Assembly: GCA_934486875.1 (NCBI GenBank)
Contig: CAKSPU010000028.1
Span: forward strand, 1-33,990
Direction of reading: 5' to 3'
DNA: 33,990 nucleotides
From: an uncultured Oscillospiraceae bacterium
GTDB taxonomy: Bacteria > Bacillota > Clostridia > Oscillospirales > Ruminococcaceae
The notes under the pieces were generated by a model that saw only the letters and a list, made by a program, of their open reading frames with translations, had not been told where the DNA came from and did not search any database. Shown in pieces: positions 18,612 through 26,268 of this stretch. The stretch's first letter is position 1. Each line of letters starts with the position of its first letter. The position numbers and the translations under genes were made by a program.

Positions 18612-18638
18612 ATATCGGCGCATTTTCCAAAAACTTTA
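18612..18638 (-). promoter_or_regulatory. Sigma-28 (SigD) promoter of flagellin
   Basis: On the minus strand TAAA (18638-18635), exactly 15 bp, then GCCGATAT (18619-18612). This matches the flagellar sigma consensus TAAA-N15-GCCGATAA at all but the last base. Confidence 0.88.
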
Positions 18639-18733
18639 GCTTTTTGCGGAAATTTTTTTCCGATTTTTCAAAAAAGTTTTTCTGAGGGGCAAACAGATGC
18701 ATATTTACACGGTATTTCAACGGGTGAAAATAT

Positions 18734-18758
18734 TGTAGGGGACGGGTTTCCCGTCCCG
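18734..18758. repeat. Dispersed palindromic repeat, copy 1
   Basis: 25 bp identical to 30569-30593. The core GGGACGGGTTTCCCGTCCC folds into an 8-bp GC stem with a TTT loop. It lies in the flagellin-cdaA gap and looks like a REP-type intergenic repeat. Confidence 0.7.
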
Positions 18759-18784
18759 CAGTCACCGATATTATAAAAATGTGC

Positions 18785-18813
18785 TTGACATTTTTGGGGA
18801 AGCAGTGTATAAT
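18785..18813 (+). promoter_or_regulatory. Consensus promoter of a small RNA gene
   Basis: TTGACA (18785-18790), 17 bp, TATAAT (18808-18813): both hexamers are perfect. No protein-coding frame with a ribosome site follows. Confidence 0.85.
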
Positions 18814-18819
18814 AATAAA

Positions 18820-18944
18820 TGAAATGAGATTATAGTCACGATGAACACAAAACGACCCCCTAAGGAATATCCGGTTCCTTAGGGGGTCTGACCTTTATTT
18901 GGAAAGGCGGCTGACCTTTAGGCGGGGGACTGCCTTATTTTTTT
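18820..18944 (+). ncRNA. Candidate free-standing small RNA, unknown class
   Basis: About 125 nt lie between a perfect promoter and a T7 terminator. Three hairpins are visible: a 14-bp stem (18854-18867 with 18875-18888, loop UAUCCGG), a small CCUUU/AAAGG stem (18891-18905), and a terminator stem AAGGCGG/CUGCCUU (18904-18910 with 18930-18936). CUGACCUUUA occurs twice (18888 and 18911 onward). CCCCCUAAGG of the first stem could instead pair with 18915-18928, so two exclusive folds are possible. It does not fit tRNA, SRP RNA, 6S, tmRNA or a riboswitch I know. cdaA downstream has its own promoter. Confidence 0.6.
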
Positions 18945-19053
18945 CGTCCGTCCAAACATTTGCATATGTAATTTGCTGTTACACTTGCCGCTGCGGACAA
19001 TTTGTCAACTTCCGCCCTGTGCGCAAAAGTACATTATATATGAAAAATAGCAC
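18945..19053. other. Intergenic stretch before the cdaA promoter
   Basis: No gene, repeat or convincing hairpin is seen here apart from a short CCGC/GCGG inverted repeat. It separates the small RNA terminator from the cdaA promoter. Confidence 0.5.
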
Positions 19054-19082
19054 TTGAAAACAACGGCGCTGTGTGGTATAAT
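19054..19082 (+). promoter_or_regulatory. cdaA-cdaR promoter
   Basis: TTGAAA (19054-19059), 17 bp, TATAAT (19077-19082), giving a leader of about 25 nt before cdaA. Confidence 0.78.
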
Positions 19083-19114
19083 AAGCAAAAGAATGTAAAG
19101 AAAGGACTTGTCAA

Positions 19115-19996
19115 ATGGATCTGTTATACGAACTGAAAAGCACCCTGCTGACGATACTGCCCCCGAGCTTTTTTGATATCCTTGATATCGGAGTGCTTAC
19201 TTTCCTTGTTTATAAGATAATCAAATTTATGATGGGAAACCGTGCGGGAGGACTTGCCAAGGGCATAGGACTGCTCGTTGTAATGTATCTTGCGGCGAAG
19301 TTTTTCCATATGAAGGCTGTATCGTTTATTTTTGAAAAGGCTTTCAATATCGGACTTATCACCCTTGTGATACTTTTTCAGCCCGAACTCAGGCGTTCGC
19401 TTGAAAACGTGGGTCATGTGCTCGGAAACAAGAAAAATGCATCGGGTCTTATGTGGGAAAATCCTATCAATGAAATATGCATTGCCTGTGAACATTTGTC
19501 AGATAGACGTATCGGAGCGCTTATGGCTATTGAGCGGAATGATAAGCTTGAAGATTATATGAGCGGTACAGTTTTCAAGGCAGATATAAATGCAAGACTT
19601 CTGGAATCAATTTTTTATGCTGATTCAGGTGAAAGAAAATTTGCACCTCTTCATGACTGTGCCGTCATCATACAAAACGGTCAGATATCCGCCGCAGGCT
19701 GTCAGCTGCCGCTGACAGAATACCCCGAGCGGGTCAATAAGGATTTCGGTTCAAGACATAAGGCTGCCCTTGGAATAAGTGAAAAATCCGATGCTGTTGC
19801 AATAGTGGTATCGGAAGAAACGGGTGCTGTCAGAATAGCCTGCAAGGGTGAACTCACAATGCCGCTGAGCAAAGACGAGCTGAAAAATATGCTTACAAAG
19901 CTCCTTATCAATGACAAGATACAGGATAAAAATAATGAAAACAAAGCCCCCGATGTTAAAAAGAAATCGGAAAACAGCAGAAAGGAGGAACACTGA
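19115..19996 (+). CDS. cdaA: Membrane diadenylate cyclase CdaA
   Basis: CdaA joins two ATP into c-di-AMP, which controls potassium and osmolyte balance and wall integrity. The 293-residue protein has three N-terminal membrane segments (about residues 22-38, 46-64, 70-88), then a DisA_N domain starting at ILFQPELRRSLENVG. The nucleotide-binding motifs are altered: DGA is DCA (Asp181-Cys182-Ala183) and GTRHR is GSRHK (Arg214-His215-Lys216). The metal-binding Asp and the Arg-His pair remain. A 5-7 residue insertion (YADSGERKF) precedes the first motif. The C-terminus is Lys/Asn/Glu-rich. It overlaps cdaR by ATGA, the classical pair. Confidence 0.92.
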   Translation: MDLLYELKSTLLTILPPSFFDILDIGVLTFLVYKIIKFMMGNRAGGLAKGIGLLVVMYLAAKFFHMKAVSFIFEKAFNIGLITLVILFQPELRRSLENVGHVLGNKKNASGLMWENPINEICIACEHLSDRRIGALMAIERNDKLEDYMSGTVFKADINARLLESIFYADSGERKFAPLHDCAVIIQNGQISAAGCQLPLTEYPERVNKDFGSRHKAALGISEKSDAVAIVVSEETGAVRIACKGELTMPLSKDELKNMLTKLLINDKIQDKNNENKAPDVKKKSENSRKEEH

Positions 19997-21414
19997 TGAG
20001 CGGTGAAAAGAAGCCCGGTATTGACTTTAAGGGCATTTCCGAAAAGGTCAGAAGCTTTTTTTCAAAAAAGGAGTTTGCGCAAGTGAAGGACAAGCTTGCG
20101 GCACTGGGAATGACACTGGTGCAAAACTTCAAAAATGATAAAGGGCTGATGATAATTTCCATTCTTATAGCCGTCGCCATATGGGCAGTGGTGTCCATAA
20201 GCGTTTATCCCACAATGGAAAAGGTCTATTACAGTGTTCCAGTCAAAATATCCCTCGAAAACACATACGCCGAAGCAAATCAGCTCAGCGTTATGGCATC
20301 TTCCACGGAGACCGTCACCGTAAAGCTGTCGGGAAACCGCAGTCAGATAGGCGACATAAAGGCGGAGGATCTTACTGCACAGGTCGATGCATCAAGCGTG
20401 ATGCTTGCGAGAACATACAAGCTTTCTATGAACATAGAGTGTGATAAATCGGCGGAATTTGAAGTTGTGAGCATTGAGCCCGCCACGGTTTCCGTGGCTT
20501 TTGACAAGATAATCTCCAAGGAGCTTGAAATAACTCCCCAGCTTGAAAATGTCCGCATAGCAGACGGATATATGAGCGGCGACGCAGTTGTTACCCCCTC
20601 CACAGTCACCGTGACAGGTCCCCAGGACACCGTAAATTCCATTACAAAGGTGTGCGCAAGGGTATCACCCGAAAAGGAGCTTGACTCCACCTATGAATTT
20701 ACCACCGACGAGCTTATCCTCTACAACGGCAACGCAGTCATCTCCAATGACAAGGATATGATAACCTTTGACAAAAATTCCTTTGCCATACAGATACCCG
20801 TTTTCGTCCGTCAGACACTGCCGCTGGAGGTAAATATCATCAACGCCCCCGACAAGTTTGACCTTGATTATTTCCGCAGTCAGCTCGTGTTCTCTCTCAA
20901 CGAGATAGATATTGCGGCTCCCAATGACAAGATAAAGGAGCTGAAGAGCCTTAACATCGGCACTATCAATATGCGTGAGGTTGACGTTGGAAGCGTGTTT
21001 GAGTTCAAGGCGGAGAACTTCCTCCCCGAGGGCTATGAGAATCTTACCCAGATAGATTCCGTGACCGTTACCTGCCCCAGCGACGGCATCAAGAAGAAAG
21101 CCATTGCCATAAAGGGCAAGGATATCCAGTTTGTGAACAAGCCCGCACAATTCGGGTTTGACCCTGTTTCATCGGGAATGACCCTGTACGTGGTGGGCGA
21201 CGAGGAGCAGATCGACTCTATCACAAGGGACGACATCACGGCTCAGATCGACCTTATCGACTTTGATATGCAGGAGGGCGACCACAAGATGTCCGTGGGC
21301 TTCATAATCTCCTCCTATGACAAGGTGTGGTTCAACGGCGGCGACGGTGTTGCAACGCCCAAGATAATCGTGAATGCCACCATATCAAAGAGCGAAGATA
21401 CATCAGGGGAATAG
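19996..21414 (+). CDS. cdaR: CdaA regulatory protein CdaR (YbbR repeats)
   Basis: CdaR binds CdaA at the membrane and adjusts its activity. The 472-residue protein has one membrane segment (about residues 51-73, IISILIAVAIWAVVS). A series of YbbR beta-repeats should lie outside the cell; each carries motifs such as VTVKLSGNRSQI, VTVTGPQDTVNSI, NVRIADGYMSG and VYSVPV-like strands. AAAGGAGG precedes the ATG. A start-stop overlap with cdaA supports coupled synthesis. In many Firmicutes glmM follows; here the operon ends at a terminator, so glmM is not linked on this window. Confidence 0.9.
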   Translation: MSGEKKPGIDFKGISEKVRSFFSKKEFAQVKDKLAALGMTLVQNFKNDKGLMIISILIAVAIWAVVSISVYPTMEKVYYSVPVKISLENTYAEANQLSVMASSTETVTVKLSGNRSQIGDIKAEDLTAQVDASSVMLARTYKLSMNIECDKSAEFEVVSIEPATVSVAFDKIISKELEITPQLENVRIADGYMSGDAVVTPSTVTVTGPQDTVNSITKVCARVSPEKELDSTYEFTTDELILYNGNAVISNDKDMITFDKNSFAIQIPVFVRQTLPLEVNIINAPDKFDLDYFRSQLVFSLNEIDIAAPNDKIKELKSLNIGTINMREVDVGSVFEFKAENFLPEGYENLTQIDSVTVTCPSDGIKKKAIAIKGKDIQFVNKPAQFGFDPVSSGMTLYVVGDEEQIDSITRDDITAQIDLIDFDMQEGDHKMSVGFIISSYDKVWFNGGDGVATPKIIVNATISKSEDTSGE

Positions 21415-21439
21415 CAGCTATACTATTATAAATATAATT

Positions 21440-21474
21440 AATGCGGTGCAGCAAAGGCTGTGCCGCATTTTTTG
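21440..21474 (+). terminator. Terminator after cdaR
   Basis: A 13-bp stem (AATGCGGTGCAGC with GCTGTGCCGCATT, two wobble pairs) and an AAAG loop lead into six T. The next promoter begins directly after it. Confidence 0.85.
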
Positions 21475-21503
21475 TTGACATATTATGATAAATATGGTAA
21501 AAT
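21475..21503 (+). promoter_or_regulatory. Promoter of the ABC transporter operon
   Basis: TTGACA (21475-21480), 17 bp, TAAAAT (21498-21503). It abuts the cdaR terminator. Confidence 0.8.
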
Positions 21504-21539
21504 ATTAAAAAGTTATCAATACGGTTCGGAGGCGGTCTG

Positions 21540-22478
21540 ATGATAGAAATAGCAAATGTATCAATGATTTTTGATGATGACAGAGGCATTTTCGGAAAAA
21601 AGGATATGACGGGGTCTGTGCGCCGTGAAAAGGCTCTTGATGATGTGTCCCTTGAGATCCCCGACGGCTGCATATACGGTTTCCTCGGTTCAAACGGAGC
21701 GGGAAAATCCACCCTTATGAGAATGATGTGCGGTGTGTATAAAACGGAAACGGGCAGCATAAAAATCGACGGCAGAGATGTTTTTGACGACCCCGAGGCA
21801 AAGCAGAGCATTTTCTTTGTGAATGATGAAACTATCGAATACGCAAATTACACCCTGAGCACCCTTATGACCTACTACAGCTGCTATTACGACAGCTTTG
21901 ACTATGACACCTACAAGCGGCTGCTGGGCGTTCTTCAGCTCCCCGAAAATGCCCCTCTGTCCACCTTTTCAAAGGGAATGAAAAGGCAGGCAGTGGCAGT
22001 TATCGGGCTTGCCTGCCGAACAAAATATCTTATGCTGGACGAAGCCTTTGACGGACTTGACCCCGCAATGAGAGCGGTCATAAAGGATATGATATTCGGA
22101 GAGATAAAGAGCCGCAGCGCAACCCTTATCATCTCCTCACACAATATCCGTGAGATAGGGGAGCTGTGCGACAGGGCGATGCTCATACATAACGGCAAGC
22201 TTGTTTTTGCCGATGAGATAGCCGGGATAAAGAGCCGTTTCAGCAAGCTCCAGCTTGCAAGGCTCAGCAGTGTCATAACTCCCGAGGAGATAGAAGCTGC
22301 CGGCATAGGCATTATGCAGTACACCGCCGAGGGCAGAGTTGTACGTGTAATAACCCGTGACGTGGAAGGGCTTGATGAAAAGATAGCCTCCCTCGGTGCG
22401 GAGCTTTCCGAGCAGATACCCCTTTCACTTGAAGAAATTTTCATCTATGAAATGGATATGAAAGGATATACAAAATGA
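21540..22478 (+). CDS. ABC transporter ATP-binding protein
   Basis: A 312-residue ATPase that should power the membrane protein encoded next. Walker A is GSNGAGKST at residue 50 (Ser replaces the common Pro in GPNGAGKS). The signature is FSKGMKRQ near residue 143, and Walker B is YLMLDEAFDGLD. The SSHNIREIGELCDRAML switch-His segment follows, then a C-terminal extension of about 90 residues. The type resembles YtrB/EcsA-like exporters, whose substrates are mostly lipids, peptides or antibiotics. The ATG has GGAGG at 7 nt and the stop overlaps the permease ATG (ATGA). Substrate unknown. Confidence 0.9.
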   Translation: MIEIANVSMIFDDDRGIFGKKDMTGSVRREKALDDVSLEIPDGCIYGFLGSNGAGKSTLMRMMCGVYKTETGSIKIDGRDVFDDPEAKQSIFFVNDETIEYANYTLSTLMTYYSCYYDSFDYDTYKRLLGVLQLPENAPLSTFSKGMKRQAVAVIGLACRTKYLMLDEAFDGLDPAMRAVIKDMIFGEIKSRSATLIISSHNIREIGELCDRAMLIHNGKLVFADEIAGIKSRFSKLQLARLSSVITPEEIEAAGIGIMQYTAEGRVVRVITRDVEGLDEKIASLGAELSEQIPLSLEEIFIYEMDMKGYTK

Positions 22479-23968
22479 TATCATACAAAAGAATCTACAA
22501 GGCTTCAAACGCCGAGCTTATCTCCCAGAAAAAAACACGTATCATCTCAATTATCCTCCTTGCCTTTGCAGGGATAATCTACGGCTTCGGCACTTCCTCG
22601 TGCGGAAGCAACGCATACCCCTCATATCTTGCGGTGTTCATTTATTTCACCGCCCTTTTGCCACTTTTCTCCTGCTGCGTGTCGGTGTTTAAGGATATGC
22701 ACGATATTCCCTCCGCCGATGTCAGTATGTCAATGCCGCTGAGCGGTATTGAGCGGTATTGTTCAAAAATACTCACTGTTGCAAGAGCGTGGTTTTTGCC
22801 CTTTCTTATATCTGCGGCAGGCGCATTTCTCCTCTCGGCATTTTTCGGCGGCAGATATAATTCCTACGTCTACGGAGAACTGATGACATATGAAAAAAGC
22901 TATCACCCCGAGGTGATGATGAAATACAATTTGCAGCTGTTTCTGTGGTTTATGGCGGCAGTTTTGTTTATCATCTCGGTAACGGCGGTGTGCCAGTGCT
23001 GCATCGGCGCAAAGGCGGAAAGCCGCTATCTCCCCGTAATGCTTATGATAGCTCTTTCCGTATTCGTTCCTGCGGTATATGCTTTTGTTGCAGATCATTT
23101 TGCGGACGTTTCATTCAGTGATTATTATGATGACTATTCCTCTCTCTTTTGCGTATGGACATTCTCAGCTCTCTTTTCGGAGTTTGACAGCTTAAAAAAT
23201 GTTCTGCTTATGATACTTAACTGCCTTATTTCCGCAGGCATTATCATCGGCGGCGCATTCATCTGCCGAAAGCGTGACGCAAGAACCGTGGGCAGACCTA
23301 TCGTGTTCAGACCCTTTTTCGAGATAATAATGGCTGTGACCCTGACCCTGTTTTTCCTTATGATGCACGTAAGCTCGGGAAGCCTTGTGGTGCTGTTCCT
23401 CGGCTGGCTCGGCAGCATTATCCTGCGGATAGTAGTATCAAGGAAGAATTTCTCGTTTTCAAAGATAGGCATATGGACGGGAATGTTCGCCGTGTACTAT
23501 GTCCTGTTCCTCGTGTTTATGTACATTGCGTTCGTCACAGGGGGCTTCGGTGCGATATATAAAACTCCCTCAGCCGATGTTTATAATAATTCAAATGCAT
23601 ACATAAATTCAAATGCATACATAATCGTTGATTTTGACAAAATGGACTATGATAATTATTTTAAGGGCTATTGTTCGGCGGGTTTTGAAAAATCTTTGAA
23701 AAACAGCGGTAAAGAAGAGTTAATGAGCTTTGTTGATTCGGTATCAAAGACCGCCGCAAAGCAGAACAGGCTGCCGGGAGTATTTACATATGAGATGTTC
23801 GGCGGCAGGATAAATTATTACAGATGTACCGTTCGTGTGAATTTGAATGACAGCGGATATGACTATATAGGACGGATATACAGGATAAACTTTTACGTTT
23901 CCGACAGCGGAAAACACGAGATAATGGAGCTCACAAAGTCGATGGGCGGGGAATTTACCGAAGATTAA
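22475..23968 (+). CDS. ABC transporter permease with C-terminal soluble domain
   Basis: This 497-residue membrane protein has about nine hydrophobic segments (roughly residues 24-39, 51-72, 98-119, 150-170, 186-210, 240-260, 275-295, 300-318, 328-352) and a final soluble domain of about 140 residues that probably faces outward. It is translationally coupled to the ATPase. Codons near 23588 contain a perfect 18-bp tandem duplication that repeats six residues just after the last membrane segment. No binding-protein gene is present, which fits an exporter or a sensing/resistance module rather than an importer. I do not recognise the subfamily. Confidence 0.8.
   Translation: MISYKRIYKASNAELISQKKTRIISIILLAFAGIIYGFGTSSCGSNAYPSYLAVFIYFTALLPLFSCCVSVFKDMHDIPSADVSMSMPLSGIERYCSKILTVARAWFLPFLISAAGAFLLSAFFGGRYNSYVYGELMTYEKSYHPEVMMKYNLQLFLWFMAAVLFIISVTAVCQCCIGAKAESRYLPVMLMIALSVFVPAVYAFVADHFADVSFSDYYDDYSSLFCVWTFSALFSEFDSLKNVLLMILNCLISAGIIIGGAFICRKRDARTVGRPIVFRPFFEIIMAVTLTLFFLMMHVSSGSLVVLFLGWLGSIILRIVVSRKNFSFSKIGIWTGMFAVYYVLFLVFMYIAFVTGGFGAIYKTPSADVYNNSNAYINSNAYIIVDFDKMDYDNYFKGYCSAGFEKSLKNSGKEELMSFVDSVSKTAAKQNRLPGVFTYEMFGGRINYYRCTVRVNLNDSGYDYIGRIYRINFYVSDSGKHEIMELTKSMGGEFTED
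23588..23623 (+). repeat. 18-bp perfect tandem duplication inside the permease gene
   Basis: Two adjacent identical 18-bp units add six codons (NSNAYI twice) in frame in the linker before the soluble domain. Such repeats can change copy number by slippage without breaking the frame. Confidence 0.85.
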
Positions 23969-23999
23969 AGCCATTTTCGGGCATTCGCTGTTTATGGTA

Positions 24000-24028
24000 T
24001 AGACATTTTCCGCACTGTATGCTATCAT
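24000..24028 (+). promoter_or_regulatory. Promoter of the XRE regulator gene
   Basis: TAGACA (24000-24005), 17 bp, TATCAT (24023-24028). Moderate match; it lies in the short gap after the permease. Confidence 0.55.
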
Positions 24029-24058
24029 AAATTCACCAAAAGCAAAGGAATGATGAAA

Positions 24059-24565
24059 ATGGATATGATAAGCATAGGAAAATTCATAGCCGCTCTTCGC
24101 AAAGAGAAAGGTCTTACACAGGAGCAGCTTGGCGAAATGCTCGGTGTTACCAACAAGACCGTATCACGGTGGGAGACGGGGACATATCTCCCGCCCGCCG
24201 AGATGCTCCTGTCAATGAGTGAACTTTTTTCGGTGAGCATAAACGAGATACTCAGCGGCAGGCGGCTTTCCGATGAGGAATACAGGCAGTCTGCTGAGGA
24301 AAACCTGCGGCAGACCGTTGCGGCAGGCAGCTTTGAGGTAAAGGAGCGGCTTGAATATTTTAAGAAAAAGTGGCTTCGTGAGCATATTGCCCTTATGGTG
24401 ATCATGGGCGTAATTGTCATAGCCGTGTTTGCGGCGGGCTTTGTGATGAAAAACAGCCTTGTGGGATATTTTGCCGTTCTGCTTGCAGTGGTGTTCCACG
24501 GCTACAGGCACAATGCGATGATGACCTATGCCGAGGCTCGGGCTTATGACGGGGGAGGACAGTAA
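24059..24565 (+). CDS. XRE-family regulator with two membrane segments
   Basis: The 168-residue protein begins with a Cro/C1-type helix-turn-helix (about residues 5-60: ALRKEKGLTQEQLGEMLGVTNKTVSRWETG). After a charged linker it has two membrane segments (about 115-133 and 137-153). It would therefore sit at the membrane and could sense envelope stress or the adjacent transporter. Several ATGs are clustered; I chose 24059 because AAAGGA (24044-24049) is 9 nt away. It follows the ABC pair closely, has its own promoter, and is a plausible regulator of that operon. That link is inference. Confidence 0.8.
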   Translation: MDMISIGKFIAALRKEKGLTQEQLGEMLGVTNKTVSRWETGTYLPPAEMLLSMSELFSVSINEILSGRRLSDEEYRQSAEENLRQTVAAGSFEVKERLEYFKKKWLREHIALMVIMGVIVIAVFAAGFVMKNSLVGYFAVLLAVVFHGYRHNAMMTYAEARAYDGGGQ

Positions 24566-24567
24566 AA

Positions 24568-24672
24568 ATGCTCCCGCATCGGGGAGCATCAGATTTATAA
24601 TTACCGTTCCGCTCCGCACTCCCGTGCATTAACGGAAACACCGTCTCCGCAAAGCTTTGCGGAGATATTTTT
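24568..24672 (+). terminator. Two hairpins after the XRE gene, the second a good terminator
   Basis: The first (24568-24575 with 24582-24589) has no T-run on the + strand. The second is the palindrome TCTCCGCAAAG/CTTTGCGGAGA (24644-24665), followed by TATTTTT, and should end the + transcript. Confidence 0.7.
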
Positions 24673-24675
24673 GTA

Positions 24676-24777
24676 ATACTAAGAACCAATTAAAAACTGT
24701 ACAAAAAATCGAGCATAATCTTGCATATATGGATTATGCGAAGATTTTTTGTCTACAGTTTTATTGGTTATTAGTAT
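24676..24777. repeat. 102-bp inverted-repeat element (MITE-like) with internal terminator
   Basis: The left arm (24676-24720) and right arm (24731-24777) are about 85 percent complementary and start with ATACTAA(G/T)AACCAAT. The inner stem GCATAATC/GATTATGC is followed by six T on both strands, so it also works as a bidirectional terminator. The right arm supplies the last codons and stop of the MATE gene. No transposase and no clear target duplication are seen. Confidence 0.65.
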
Positions 24778-26122
24778 AAAGTCCTTTAAACAATATCAGC
24801 GCAACGATCACGGAAAGTATCTCCGCAATGGGGAATGATGTCCACACAAGTGGCGCAAGGCTGCTGTCCTTTTTTGCCATATCCGCAAAAATAAGGGCAG
24901 GAGGGAAAATGAACAGAAGCTGCCTGCACACCGATATTACGAGGGACTGAGCGCCGCCGTCCAGCGCCTGGAAAATTCCCTGCAAGGCAACATTTGCCCC
25001 CGCAAAAACAAAGCTCAGAGATATTATCCTCATTGCACTTATGCAAAGGCTCCGGGTCTCGCCCGAAAGTCCGAATATCCTTGAAAGGGGCACTGCCGCA
25101 AGCTCTATGACGATAAGTCCGAGGAGCATCATAATTTCCGTGAAAAGCATACCCCATTTTATGCCGCCCGTGATGCGCTTTCTGCTGCCCATTCCGTAGC
25201 TGAATGATACAATGGGGGTTATAGCGTCCCTGATACCGAAAGCGATGAACAGGATCACCTGCTGGATCTTGTAGAAAAGTCCGTATGCCGTGACGGTATT
25301 TTCGCTGATGCTGCCGAAAACGATGTTCAGCCCGTAGGTCATTGCGGACATCAGCGCCTGTGCAACGATCGCAGGAAACCCGATAGAGTATATCTCCCTG
25401 ATAATGCCGAAAGACGGCTTTAAATAGGCAGGCTTGCCTGATATGCCCCTGTTGAATTTGAGGTGAAAGATGAGGGCAAGTATAAATGACACGACCTGAC
25501 CTGCCACAGTTGCAATTGCCGCACCCTTTACGCCAAGCTCGGGGAATATCCCGACACCGTAAATGAGCAGCGGGTCAAAAACTATGTTCACCACAGCTCC
25601 CGATATCTTGGCAATTGTTGACAGTCCCGAGTGACCGCCTGCCTGCAAAACTTTTTCAAATATTGAGAAAAAAACGATGCCGAATGAAAACACGCAGCAT
25701 ATTTTCAGATAATCCACAGCCATTGACTTGATGAGCGGGTTGTCTGTCTGAGAGGAAATGTAAGCATCTGTGCCGAAAAGACCGAATATCATAAACACTG
25801 CGAATATGACTGCCGCAAGGAAAATGCCGTTTCCCGAAGCACGGCTTGCCTTTTCGTTGTTGCCGCTGCCGAGATTTTTTGCGGTGAGCACATTCACGCC
25901 CACGCCTGTGCCTATGCTCACCGCCACCATAAGCATTTGCAGGGGGAATGCAAGGGTAAGTGCGTTGAGGGCAGCCTCGCCGTTTTCAGCCATATTTGAC
26001 ACGAATGCGCTGTCAACGATGTTGTACACTGCCTGCAGCATCATCGAAATGACCATTGGAATGCTCATTGAAAGCATAAGCCTGCCCACAGGCAGCTCTG
26101 CCATTTTTTCAGTCCTGTCCAT
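24761..26122 (-). CDS. MATE family efflux transporter
   Basis: The 453-residue protein has about 12 membrane segments in two related halves and should export cationic drugs or metabolites using an ion gradient. The family start (GRLMLSMSIPMVISMMLQAVYNIVDSAFVS), the AFPLQMLMVAVSIGTGVGVN segment, and GRGxx-like and GVGIFPELGVKGAAIAT segments are typical of the NorM/DinF/MepA superfamily. AAGGAG is about 7 nt before the ATG. The final residues YTNNQ and the stop lie inside the inverted-repeat element, so the natural C-terminus may have been replaced. The neighbouring TetR gene on the same strand probably regulates it. A hairpin terminator between promoter and ribosome site suggests attenuation. 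Confidence 0.93.
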   Translation of the reverse strand: MDRTEKMAELPVGRLMLSMSIPMVISMMLQAVYNIVDSAFVSNMAENGEAALNALTLAFPLQMLMVAVSIGTGVGVNVLTAKNLGSGNNEKASRASGNGIFLAAVIFAVFMIFGLFGTDAYISSQTDNPLIKSMAVDYLKICCVFSFGIVFFSIFEKVLQAGGHSGLSTIAKISGAVVNIVFDPLLIYGVGIFPELGVKGAAIATVAGQVVSFILALIFHLKFNRGISGKPAYLKPSFGIIREIYSIGFPAIVAQALMSAMTYGLNIVFGSISENTVTAYGLFYKIQQVILFIAFGIRDAITPIVSFSYGMGSRKRITGGIKWGMLFTEIMMLLGLIVIELAAVPLSRIFGLSGETRSLCISAMRIISLSFVFAGANVALQGIFQALDGGAQSLVISVCRQLLFIFPPALIFADMAKKDSSLAPLVWTSFPIAEILSVIVALILFKGLYTNNQ

Positions 26123-26138
26123 ATAAAAACTCCTTTAT

Positions 26139-26189
26139 AAAAATAAAAAAAGTGTGGCTAATGATCGGATTTACGCTCATTAGCCACAC
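26139..26189 (-). terminator. Terminator-like hairpin in the MATE leader
   Basis: A perfect 13-bp stem (26189-26177 with 26164-26152, 12-nt loop) is followed by T7-A-T3 on the minus strand, directly before the MATE ribosome site. It starts about 5 nt after the predicted MATE transcription start. It may end TetR transcripts, attenuate MATE, or serve as a DNA operator palindrome. Confidence 0.75.
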
Positions 26190-26200
26190 ATCTTGATTTT

Positions 26201-26229
26201 ATTATAGTGTTTTTCTTCACAAAAGTCAA
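26201..26229 (-). promoter_or_regulatory. MATE promoter
   Basis: On the minus strand TTGACT (26229-26224), 17 bp, TATAAT (26206-26201). Transcription should start near 26194, just before the 13-bp hairpin. Confidence 0.75.
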
Positions 26230-26268
26230 AGGGAGTTTTGAACAAATCTCTGAAAATTTTGGGGCTGT

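Noticed and set aside
18475..18765. Minus-strand frame of 96 codons upstream of flagellin
   Set aside because: It spans the sigma-28 promoter, leader and repeat hairpin and has no ribosome site or family resemblance.
18841..18882. Possible 13-residue leader peptide (MNTKRPPKEYPVP) within the small RNA
   Set aside because: There is no ribosome site before the ATG and the frame runs into the stable hairpin, so translation is unlikely.
18820..18944. c-di-AMP riboswitch controlling cdaA
   Set aside because: The RNA is short, ends in its own terminator, lacks the ydaO-type conserved blocks, and cdaA has a separate promoter downstream.
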